From Guillardia theta CCMP2712 (lineage: Eukaryota; Cryptophyceae; Pyrenomonadales; Geminigeraceae), in assembly GCF_000315625.1 (NCBI RefSeq), contig NW_005434504.1:36617-100616 (forward strand): a DNA stretch of 64,000 bases, in the 5' to 3' direction. Below, piece by piece: positions 36,862 through 45,114 of this stretch (its first letter is position 1; the number at the start of each line of letters is the position of its first letter). The position numbers and the translations under genes are program-made. Under the pieces are notes generated by a model. It was not told the DNA's origin. It was given only the letters and a program-made list of their open reading frames with translations, and did not search any database.

Positions 36862-37530
36862 TTAGGTCTTGTCTGGTTGTTTAAGAGCGAACATCATGAT
36901 GAAATGAAAATGAGATCCTGAAGTATGCTTCTGTATGTTATCCAAAAAGTTGCTGTAATTAAATTTTATTCCGAATCTTTCGTTGATCTCTTTTTCCATA
37001 GTTTTCATTCCACGTATTATTTGATCGAGATGAGACAATCTGTAATTCATTATCATATATGGGTCATTCAATGAATGGATATACAACAAAGCACCTATAC
37101 GATTCTCTATGCCGATTGAAGTTACGTTCAATATATCATTATTTTGTTTCTGTATGATATCAAAAAGTTTTCCACGTTCGTTCAATTCTTCGTAATAAGC
37201 ATACAAGGATTTAGTCAAATAACTAAGGGTTCGATTCAATGATGCATTTGTAACGAAATTCGCATTTCTGAATTTAACTATTTTGTCAATGATCGCATCA
37301 AGATCATTCGCATACTGTTCAATGTTCATAATGTCATTGTGCAGATTCCCAATGATTGAATCTAAAGCTTGATTTATCTTTAATAGATCCACTTGCAAAA
37401 TTTGTTTTAGATCATCTTGCATTTCTTTCATCATTTCCTGGTACAGATCATGAGCAGTGTCCAACTTTACATAGATGTCATGCTCGCTGAGCATCATTCC
37501 CATGTGCTTCTTGCACTCCGCGTAATCCAT
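36862..37530 (-). CDS. AT-rich helical protein, 222 aa
   Basis: Start at MDYAEC (37530); the longer frame reads a (GT)n(GA)n microsatellite. All-helical with heptads (MMKEMQDDLKQILQVDLLKI) and no family. The base composition is strikingly AT-rich beside the GC-rich 569-aa gene. TATATAAAAC at 37578-37587 lies 48 nt upstream. It lacks the shared C-terminal tail of the other coiled-coil genes. Confidence 0.7.
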   Translation of the reverse strand: MDYAECKKHMGMMLSEHDIYVKLDTAHDLYQEMMKEMQDDLKQILQVDLLKINQALDSIIGNLHNDIMNIEQYANDLDAIIDKIVKFRNANFVTNASLNRTLSYLTKSLYAYYEELNERGKLFDIIQKQNNDILNVTSIGIENRIGALLYIHSLNDPYMIMNYRLSHLDQIIRGMKTMEKEINERFGIKFNYSNFLDNIQKHTSGSHFHFIMMFALKQPDKT

Positions 37531-37577
37531 CTCTCTCTCTCTCTCTCTCCACACACACACACACACACACACTCACC
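37531..37577 (-). repeat. (GT)n(GA)n microsatellite in the 5' leader
   Basis: About 20 bp each of CA/GT and GA/TC repeats fill the space between the TATA box and the ATG of the 222-aa gene. Confidence 0.7.
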
Positions 37578-37587
37578 GTTTTATATA
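37578..37587 (-). promoter_or_regulatory. TATA box (TATATAAAAC)
   Basis: Best TATA match in the segment; 48 nt before ATG 37530. Confidence 0.6.
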
Positions 37588-37649
37588 GCGATGATCACCC
37601 TGTGATGGGCAGCATGTAGTGGGTACAGGTCTGATTTAGCCAGTACCCC

Positions 37650-38110
37650 TACAGAGACTGACATTCAGGGGTGGGGTACTCTGTGGTACTAAATTGAGTA
37701 ATTTTATAATTACTAATAAAGCCCAGGCCCCCAGGGAAGGCCCCCCCTTGGCCAGAATCTGAAAACCGTTAAACCGTTAAACCGTTGAAAACCGTTAAAA
37801 TTTATATTTTGCATATATTTCTTGCATTGGTAAAAAAGTAGGACAGGTAGTAGTAGTAGTAGTAGTATAGTAGTAGTAGAGTAGTAGATAGTAGTAGAAG
37901 TAGAGTAGAGTAGAGTAGAGTAGAGTAGAGTAGAGTAGAAGTGTCCTACCATTGTCCTACTTTTAACGGTTTAACGGTTTAACGGTTTAACGGTTTAACG
38001 GTTTTCAGATTCTGGCCAGGGGGGGGGGCTTCCCTGGGGGGCTCGGCTGTATTACTATTATAAAATCACTCAATTTAGTACCATAAATCACACCACCCCT
38101 ACATACACTC
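37650..38110. repeat. large inverted repeat (hairpin element B)
   Basis: The outer arms (GGGGTGGGGTACT..., GGTACTAAATTGAGT) at ~37668-37715 pair with ~38050-38105. The inner arms share CCCAGGGAAGGCCCCCCC, TGGCCAGAATCTGAAAACCG and tandem AAACCGTT 8-mers with element A at 17471-17887. The centre differs: TAGTAGTAG and TAGAG microsatellites. No ORF. Arms of ~150 bp could form a long hairpin. Confidence 0.8.
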
Positions 38111-38145
38111 TCCGTGTAGGGTGGGGTACTGTGTCCTACCGCGTC

Positions 38146-39516
38146 CTACCATCGTCCTATCCTCTCCTGAACCGCGTCTAGGATGCGGTCGAGGACGGGG
38201 ACGAGCCTTGGGGTGAGGTGGCGGTTTGCGGCGGAGGTGATGAACCATGCGAAAAGGTAGGACAGTGCGGCGAAGAGGGTGGCGACGCGTCCGAGGCGGA
38301 GGAGGCGCATGAGGGCGGCGAGGAGGGCGGCGACCGGGTACTGGTAGACGAGGCCGAGCCTGGCGATGGGGAGGTGCTCGGAGAGCCACCTTGGGAGGTC
38401 TGCGGCGGCGGCGGCCTGGTGGAGGGAGCAGAGGAGGATGAAACCTGCGGGGACGGCGCGGGAGACGACCGGGTCGAAGTGGGTCATGCAGGGGGCTCCG
38501 AGGGCGATCCTGGCGCAGAGGGCGTCGTCGGTGGGCTGGGTCTGGTCGATCTGCGAGACCCACACGAGGAAGTGGAGGAAGAGGATGTGTCTCCAGTAGC
38601 GGATGGCGCGGATGCCTGCCCAGTGGAAGACGCCCGCGGTGGTCCTGCGGCTGATGTAGATGTAGCAAACGCAGCCGAGGGTGTACTCCGAGAAGCGGGT
38701 GAGGAGGAAGCGGAAGGAGTAGTAGAAGTGGTTGTCGCGCATGTTGACCGAGGTCATGATGCATGACACGGAGATCTGGAAGAAGATGTTGGCCATGTTG
38801 ACGTACTCGTGCCTCTCGGGGAAGTTCCTGACGGTGGTGGCGATGGCGAGGCGGACGAGCGGGAAGGCCGTCCTGCAGAGGAGGAGGGTCATGAGGATGG
38901 AGGTCGACTCGTTGAAGAGCCTGTAGTGGGCCTGCTGCTGGGTCTCCATGAAGGGCGAGAGGTAGAGGAGCGAGCCGAGGTTGATGGCCCAGGTCATCGG
39001 GCTGGACCACAGGCCTTGCGCCATCATCCCAAAAGGGATGAGGAGGAGGTTCACCAGGGCGAGGTGCGGGTAGACCTCCGCGTTGACGTCGTAGAGCACG
39101 CGCAGGGGCTTGGCGTCTTCACTCCAGTAGTGGTGGGAGTCGGCGCAGCCCGTGAGGATGAAGAGGACGGTGACGGCGTCGACGGTGATGCTCTCCATGG
39201 TCTGCAGGACGCAGAAGATGTTGCTCCGCTGCTTGTCGTCGTCGTCGGCCCTGGAGAGCACCAAGGAGGTGTAGAACGCGAAGGTGACGATGAGGCAGAG
39301 CGACTGGGAGGCGCGGACGAGGATGAAGGTCGTGTCGAGGTCCAGGTCGTCGTCGTCGGTGTAGTCGCCCGGTGGGATGCTTGGGTCGTTGGCGGTGTCC
39401 CTGCTCGGCGGGTAGACGAAGGCGTCCCTCTCTCCCTCCTCGCAGGCCTCGTGCAGGTTCATGGGTTCCTTCTTGGGGTTTTCGTCCTTGGCATCCTGAT
39501 CGTGGATTTCCTTCAT
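38146..39516 (-). CDS. polytopic membrane protein, remotely acyltransferase-3-like
   Basis: A 456-aa protein from MKEIHDQ (39516); CATAAACG at 39548-39555 lies 32 nt upstream. The hydrophilic lead is ~70 residues long. About ten hydrophobic segments follow. DAVTVLFILTGC resembles the LFFVLSGF segment, and YYSFRFLLTRFSEYTLGC the FYS..TRxWEFxLG segment of acyltransferase-3 (OafA/NRF-6) proteins. The essential N-terminal His of that family is not evident, so activity is doubtful. If real, it would acylate a glycan or lipid at a membrane. Confidence 0.55.
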   Translation of the reverse strand: MKEIHDQDAKDENPKKEPMNLHEACEEGERDAFVYPPSRDTANDPSIPPGDYTDDDDLDLDTTFILVRASQSLCLIVTFAFYTSLVLSRADDDDKQRSNIFCVLQTMESITVDAVTVLFILTGCADSHHYWSEDAKPLRVLYDVNAEVYPHLALVNLLLIPFGMMAQGLWSSPMTWAINLGSLLYLSPFMETQQQAHYRLFNESTSILMTLLLCRTAFPLVRLAIATTVRNFPERHEYVNMANIFFQISVSCIMTSVNMRDNHFYYSFRFLLTRFSEYTLGCVCYIYISRRTTAGVFHWAGIRAIRYWRHILFLHFLVWVSQIDQTQPTDDALCARIALGAPCMTHFDPVVSRAVPAGFILLCSLHQAAAAADLPRWLSEHLPIARLGLVYQYPVAALLAALMRLLRLGRVATLFAALSYLFAWFITSAANRHLTPRLVPVLDRILDAVQERIGRW

Positions 39517-39572
39517 CCCTCCCTCTGGCCTTCCCGTGGTCCTCCCGCGTTTATGTAGCGCCGGGTCGCGGC

Positions 39573-39651
39573 GGGGTGAAACCTGCCTTGTGGGGAACGG
39601 CGCGGAGATTATATAAGCGCGCGGCTGGGGCTGGATGGTACTGATTCCATC
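39573..39651 (+). promoter_or_regulatory. duplicated promoter, copy 1 (TTATATAAG)
   Basis: 79 nt nearly identical to 40244-40322, with TTATATAAGCGCGCGG at 39609, 35 nt before the ATG. Confidence 0.75.
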
Positions 39652-40011
39652 ATGGATCGTGAATGGAGGAGAAAATGGACACTCAGGCCCGAGCTGAGAG
39701 CGTTCCTTGAAGAGGAATCTGTCCCTGCATCCAGCTTCAGTACAAATCTGAGTCATTCACAGTTGAGTGCTGAACAAATCGAGAAAGAGAGGATCGTTAT
39801 CTCATCGGATGACGAAAATTCTAAGCCCTGCAAGAAGAAGTGTACCAAGGCCAGCGCAAAGAGTATCAAGACCAGCGTGAATAATGCCAAGGCCAACACG
39901 AAGAATCTTTCCCCCAGCAAGGAGAAGGAAGTATCCAACGAGAAGGTTACCAAGGCTGCGGACAACAAGCTCTCCAGTGATGATGGGGAAGAATGGGAGG
40001 AGTTGAATTGA
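39652..40011 (+). CDS. small charged protein, 119 aa (tandem pair, member 1)
   Basis: Unrecognised. A helical basic N-terminus (DREWRRKWTLRPELRAF) precedes a Ser/Lys-rich, disordered middle and an acidic end, DDGEEWEELN. The end and both flanks match the gene at 40323-40814 (DDEELEELS), but the bodies differ. The two are a duplicated locus whose coding middle has diverged or been replaced. Confidence 0.65.
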   Translation: MDREWRRKWTLRPELRAFLEEESVPASSFSTNLSHSQLSAEQIEKERIVISSDDENSKPCKKKCTKASAKSIKTSVNNAKANTKNLSPSKEKEVSNEKVTKAADNKLSSDDGEEWEELN

Positions 40012-40243
40012 GTATCCGGCGAAGAGTAGTATACCCTTCTTTCCCTCCCGCTCCCGCTTGCGTAGTGAATTAAAGTACGAAAGAATATCCCCTCGTGGTC
40101 TTGTTGAAGCCTGTCCCGTGGTGGACGGCGCATGTATTGTATTTTAGGACTTACGCGGTGGGATTGGGGGATTGGGGGCTGCGTGTTGGGTGCAGGATAT
40201 ACATTCTCTTGTTCGTGGCGGGGGATGGTCCTCGTGCTGGTGG
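40012..40243 (+). pseudogene. duplicated 5' flank and remnant of the 41000 membrane gene
   Basis: Matches ~40815-41045 closely. The ATG of the membrane gene is lost here (CAGGATATACATTCTC against GGCATGTATATTCTC), and the copy ends abruptly at GTGCTGGTGG, joined to the second promoter copy. Confidence 0.7.
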
Positions 40244-40322
40244 GGGGTGAAACCTGCCTTGTGGGGAACGGCGCAGAGATTATATAAGCGCGCGGCTGGG
40301 CCTGCATGGTACTGATTCTATC
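40244..40322 (+). promoter_or_regulatory. duplicated promoter, copy 2 (TTATATAAG)
   Basis: Copy of 39573-39651; TTATATAAG at 40280-40288, same 35-nt spacing to the ATG. Confidence 0.75.
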
Positions 40323-40814
40323 ATGGATTCTGATCGGATGGAAGCAATGAAAGTGGCAGAGTTGTTTACCGAGGTCTTGCGCGAATTGGGTAAACTAGAG
40401 AATAAGAATGGCAACTTGAATACATTCAAGGTTGCCTGGGAGAAGTATCGCAAAGTTTTGAAAGCAACCATGGTCGACGAGCAAACTATGGTCGACGAGC
40501 AACCTATGGTCGACGGGCAAACTATGGTCGACGAGCAACCCGTGGTCGATGAGCAAACGTTTGAAAAAATACGCAAGAACATGATGGCTGAGACCATTCA
40601 TGAATTGTTCAAGCGTGGCATCTTGTTCGAAACGATGGACGCTATGCCGTGCTTACACAGGAATACGAAAGCAAAGACGAGCGATCAAGAAAAGAAGAAG
40701 ATGGATGATGTACACAACACCCGTGCAAACGACAAGCCCCTCGGCGAGGAAGAAAAGGACCGCGAGGAAATGGAGGAAGTATCCGACGATGAAGAATTAG
40801 AGGAATTGAGTTGA
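40323..40814 (+). CDS. small charged protein with hexapeptide repeats, 163 aa (tandem pair, member 2)
   Basis: Unrecognised. Helical N-terminus, then five tandem hexapeptides of the MVDEQT/MVDEQP type (18-nt repeat, about nt 40470-40559). A second helical part follows, then a Lys/Asp-rich disordered stretch and the acidic tail DDEELEELS shared with the 119-aa neighbour. Identical promoter and 3' flank point to a recent tandem duplication. Confidence 0.65.
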   Translation: MDSDRMEAMKVAELFTEVLRELGKLENKNGNLNTFKVAWEKYRKVLKATMVDEQTMVDEQPMVDGQTMVDEQPVVDEQTFEKIRKNMMAETIHELFKRGILFETMDAMPCLHRNTKAKTSDQEKKKMDDVHNTRANDKPLGEEEKDREEMEEVSDDEELEELS

Positions 40815-40999
40815 GCATGCGTAGAAGAGTAGGCAAACCCTTCTTTCCCTCCCGCTCCCACTTGAGTAGTGAATTAAAGTACGAAACAATATCCCCTCGT
40901 GGTCTTGTTGAAGCCTGTCCCGTGGTGAACGGCGCGGGTATTGTATTTAGGACTTATGCGGTGGGTTTGGGCGATTGGGGGCTGCGCGTTGGGAGCGGC

Positions 41000-42964
41000 A
41001 TGTATATTCTCTTGTTCGTGGCGGGGTTGGTCCTCGTGCTGGTGGTAGAGCGGGTGGTTCACTCTGTTCTGTCGCTGGTGGTGGACCGCTCGATGCGCCC
41101 TACCAAGAGGTATGCCTCCATGTCTCTCGTGGGCACGTTCTTCCAGAACATCTTTGCTTACTTTTTCTTCGCCTTCAATGTCCTGGCGATGACGCTGGGT
41201 TTCATCGCGCGGAACCTTCTCTGGTTTGGATTCCTGGTGCTGGTCATGGCAGTTCTCAGCATGGTGTTGGACTTTGCTCCCGGGTTGGTTGCCGAGTATG
41301 TGTACGTTTACAACGCCGGGCTGGGGACCTACATTCACTTCTTCATTGTCCTACCGGTTCAGTTAGTGGAGTTGCTGTTTAGCCATGTCACCGCGCTGTA
41401 CAACTGCGTCACTTGGATCGTGAATGGGGTGTTCCTGTCGGTGCTGGCCCCGTCCTTCCTTGCGGACAACGTGAATGTCGGATGGCTCCCTAGGTTCGGC
41501 ACGTCTTTCTTCAAGTTCTCGGGTGAAATGGTCCTGTCGATCTCGTCATACCTTGTCAATGTGATGGCGTGCGCGACGAACCCCCTCGGCGGGGTGCCCA
41601 GAGGCGGCACCGGCAGCTTCTTGATCCTGAACGCGACGGGTTCGGTGGAGTGCTTCGAGCCCGGCATGATCAATCTCGACCTTATAACGCCTGCGGGCAG
41701 CTTCCGCGATATGTGTCTCTACATGGCAAGGTTCGTGGTGTTCTCCTGCCCCGCTGCGAATGCGGTCATTGATTTACTAACATTCCCGCTGAGCGATATG
41801 AACCTGTACAAGGGCATCCATTGTATCGTGAACGCGCTTTTGGGTCTGTTCGTCCAGCTCCCCTTCGTAACCCTGCACCGCTGCCGGTTCGGTGCGACGC
41901 TCCCGATGCTCGGCGTGCACCAGCGCATCCTGTGCGCCCCGGACTTCCGCCCGGCGATGGATCTTTCGGTAGCTGGGGCTAGGTTTATGGGCAGGGTGGT
42001 CGATAATTGGTTGGACTCTTCGCTGGTGATCCTGGAGACGCTTTTCACCGGCTCCGCGCCGCAGTGCGACCCCGTCCCCATCCCCCTGAGCTACAGCGAT
42101 GATGACTCCCGGGCGCTTTTCGGGGGCAACTTCCGCGCGGTGGTGGGGCTGACTCCGGGGATGTACGCGGTGACGGATGGGATCAGCACGGAGTATAACA
42201 TCTTCTACAAGCAGGTGACAAGGGAGATTGCTTACAGGAACTGGCCCTTTCCTGTCGAACCGGCGTACGGCATCGCGGCGGTCAAGTACGGGGAGCTGCC
42301 CGAGGGCGATGTGGCGGGAGACCTGACGACGGGGATGCTGGGGTGCGAGTGCCTGGACGTCCCCGGCGTAGGGGCGCAGATCACCTGTGCGATCGTCCCG
42401 TACCTCTCCGGGAACAACATACCCTCCACCACGGGCTCCGTGGCTTCGGTGATCCAGGAATACCTCACCTCCAACACCGTGGAGCAGGCGGTGAACTCGA
42501 GCAACGCGACGCAGCGCATCCCGGTGACCTTTTCTGTGCCCTCTTCGAGCCAGTACGCGACCTGCAAGAGGCTGAAGATCCAGGTGGAGTCGCTCAGGTG
42601 GCCCGCGACGAGGGTGTCTGCAACGAGCACTAGCCCCGGTCCTTGGAATCAGGTGGGTGGAGCGGCCCAGGTGAATGTCCTGGATGTGGCCAGGGGGGTA
42701 GGGGCGCCTCGAAAAAAATCCTATACGTATAAATACGTTGCAAGTTTTTCTTCCCGGCTTCTCTCCCATATCATTTTATACCTCCCCGCGACCCCTCGGC
42801 TCAAGAGGCTCATAACCTGTTTCCACGGGCCCGGACGGCCCGCACGGGCCTGGAGCTCGCCGGAGAGGCCCGGAATATGCCCAAAGGATGTCAATCAGGC
42901 CGATCCAAAGCAAAGAGACATAATCAGGACTTTTTGGAGAGATTTCCGATCAATTAGTACATGA
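41000..42964 (+). CDS. polytopic membrane protein with large ectodomain; 3' end replaced by satellite
   Basis: Start at MYILLFVAG. TM segments near residues 2-20, 48-70, 75-98, 112-132 and 138-160 are followed by a mainly non-membrane C-terminal part with paired cysteines (CECLDVPGVGAQITC) and several N-x-S/T sites (NSSNATQ). Native sequence ends at 42706; everything after that is satellite translated in frame, so the true C-terminus is missing. Upstream in-frame codons to 40811 belong to the duplicated flank. Likely an envelope-type protein; no family recognised. Confidence 0.65.
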   Translation: MYILLFVAGLVLVLVVERVVHSVLSLVVDRSMRPTKRYASMSLVGTFFQNIFAYFFFAFNVLAMTLGFIARNLLWFGFLVLVMAVLSMVLDFAPGLVAEYVYVYNAGLGTYIHFFIVLPVQLVELLFSHVTALYNCVTWIVNGVFLSVLAPSFLADNVNVGWLPRFGTSFFKFSGEMVLSISSYLVNVMACATNPLGGVPRGGTGSFLILNATGSVECFEPGMINLDLITPAGSFRDMCLYMARFVVFSCPAANAVIDLLTFPLSDMNLYKGIHCIVNALLGLFVQLPFVTLHRCRFGATLPMLGVHQRILCAPDFRPAMDLSVAGARFMGRVVDNWLDSSLVILETLFTGSAPQCDPVPIPLSYSDDDSRALFGGNFRAVVGLTPGMYAVTDGISTEYNIFYKQVTREIAYRNWPFPVEPAYGIAAVKYGELPEGDVAGDLTTGMLGCECLDVPGVGAQITCAIVPYLSGNNIPSTTGSVASVIQEYLTSNTVEQAVNSSNATQRIPVTFSVPSSSQYATCKRLKIQVESLRWPATRVSATSTSPGPWNQVGGAAQVNVLDVARGVGAPRKKSYTYKYVASFSSRLLSHIILYLPATPRLKRLITCFHGPGRPARAWSSPERPGICPKDVNQADPKQRDIIRTFWRDFRSIST

Positions 42965-45100
42965 ACTGGTTTATAGGTAGAAAAACCCTGGATTTTCAAC
43001 TCAATTTCCAGTTGAGTTTCGACCTCGAAAAAAATCCTATACGTATAAATACGTTGCAAGTTTTTTCTTCCCGGCTTCTCTCCCATATCATTTTATACCT
43101 CCCCGCGACCCCTCGGCTCAAGAGGCTCATAACCTGTTTCCACGGGCCCGGACGGCCCGGACGGGCCTGGAGCTCGCCGGAGAGGCCCGGAATATGCCCA
43201 AAGGATGTCAATCAGGCCGATCCAAAGCAAAGAGACATAATCAGGACTTTTTGGAGAGATTTCCGATCAATTAGTACATGAACTGGTTTATAGGTAGAAA
43301 AACCCTGGATTTTCAACTCAATTTCCAGTTGAGTTTCGACCTCGAAAAAAATCCTATACGTATAAATACGTTGCAAGTTTTTTCTTCCCGGCATCTCTCC
43401 CATATCATTTTATACCTCCCCGCGACCCCTCGGCTCAAGAGGCTCATAACCTGTTTCCACGGGCCCGGACGGCCCGCACGGGCCTGGAGCTCGCCGGAGA
43501 GGCCCGGAATATGCCCAAAGGATGTCAATCAGGCCGATCCAAAGCAAAGAGACATAATCAGGACTTTTTGGAGAGATTTCCGATCAATCTGGTTTATAGG
43601 TAGAAAAACCCTGGATTTTCAACTCAATTTCCAGTTGAGTTTCGACCTCGAAAAAAATCCTATACGTATAAATACGTTGCAAGTTTTTTCTTCCCGGCTT
43701 CTCTCCCATATCATTCTATACCTCCCCGCGACCCCTCGGCTCAAGAGGCTCATAACCTGTTTCCACGGGCCCGGACGGCCCGCACGGGCCTGGAGCTCGC
43801 CGGAGAGGCCCGGAATATGCCCAAAGGATGTCAATCAGGCCGATCCAAAGCAAAGAGACATAATCAGGACTTTTTGGAGAGATTTCCGATCAATCTGGTT
43901 TATAGGTAGAAAAACCCTGGATTTTCAACTCAATTTCCAGTTGAGTTTCGACCTCGAAAAAAATCCTATACGTATAAATACGTTGCAAGTTTTTTCTTCC
44001 CGGCTTCTCTCCCATATCATTTTATACCTCCCCGCGACCCCTCGGCTCAAGAGGCTCATAACCTGTTTCCACGGGCCCGGACGGCCCGGACGGGCCTGGA
44101 GCTCGCCGGAGAGGCCCGGAATATGCCCAAAGGATGTCAATCAGGCCGATCCAAAGCAAAGAGACATAATCAGGACTTTTTGGAGAGATTTCCGATCAAT
44201 TAGTACATGAACTGGTTTATAGGTAGAAAAACCCTGGATTTTCAACTCAATTTCCAGTTGAGTTTCGACCTCGAAAAAAATCCTATACGTATAAATACGT
44301 TGCAAGTTTTTTCTTCCCGGCTTCTCTCCCTTGACTCATTTTATACCTCCCCGCGACCCCTCGGCTCAAGAGGCTCATAACCTGTTTCCACGGGCCCGGA
44401 CGGCCCGCACGGGCCTGGAGCTCGCCGGAGAGGCCCGGAATATGCCCAAAGGATGTCAATCAGGCCGATCCAAAGCAAAGAGACATAATCAGGACTTTTT
44501 GGAGAGATTTCCGATCAATTAGTACATGAACTGGTTTATAGGTAGAAAAACCCTGGATTTTCAACTCAATTTCCAGTTGAGTTTCGACCTCGAAAAAAAT
44601 CCTATACGTATAAATACGTTGCAAGTTTTTTCTTCCCGGCATCTCTCCCACAGGTTTATAGGTAGAAAAACCCTGGATTTTCAACTCAATTTCCAGTTGA
44701 GTTTCGACCTCGAAAAAAATCCTATACGTATAAATACGTTGCAAGTTTTTTCTTCCCGGCTTCTCTCCCATATCATTCTATACCTCCCCGCGACCCCTCG
44801 GCTCAAGAGGCTCATAACCTGTTTCCACGGGCCCGGACGGCCCGCACGGGCCTGGAGCTCGCCGGAGAGGCCCGGAATATGCCCAAAGGATGTCAATCAG
44901 GCCGATCCAAAGCAAAGAGACATAATCAGGACTTTTTGGAGAGATTTCCGATCAATTAGTACATGAACTGGTTTATAGGTAGAAAAACCCTGGATTTTCA
45001 ACTCAATTTCCAGTTGAGTTTCGACCTCGAAAAAAATCCTATACGTATAAATACGTTGCAAGTTTTTTCTTCCCGGCATCTCTCCCACAGGTTTATAGGT
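42707..45100 (+). repeat. satellite array, right block (306/317-bp units)
   Basis: Head-to-tail units, 306 bp without and 317 bp with an 11-bp insert (TAGTACATGAA). One short partial unit lies near 44530-44653. Copies are nearly identical apart from a few substitutions (CGGCTTCTC/CGGCATCTC, CCCGCAC/CCCGGAC). The first copy begins mid-unit with CCTCGAAAAAAATCC directly after the virus-like gene. Because 306 is divisible by three, long frames stay open through adjacent units on both strands; I treat these as incidental. Confidence 0.95.
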
Positions 45101-45114
45101 TTGGACAAGGCAGT

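Noticed and set aside
38099-39010. 303-codon Pro/Arg/His-rich minus-strand frame
   Set aside because: Shadow of the polytopic membrane gene at 38146-39516 on the same strand.
43278-44210. 310-codon ORF and similar frames on both strands of the satellite
   Set aside because: They are translated satellite units kept open because 306 is divisible by three. No protein-like domain, and the same frames exist in every unit.
358-45100. Interpretation of the two satellite blocks as long terminal repeats of a retroelement
   Set aside because: No TG...CA ends, no primer-binding or polypurine site, variable copy number, and no reverse transcriptase in between.
44640-45105. Possible splice acceptor (CTCTCCCACAG) before the 411-aa ORF
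   Set aside because: The string lies in variant satellite units, and no matching donor or upstream exon could be identified.
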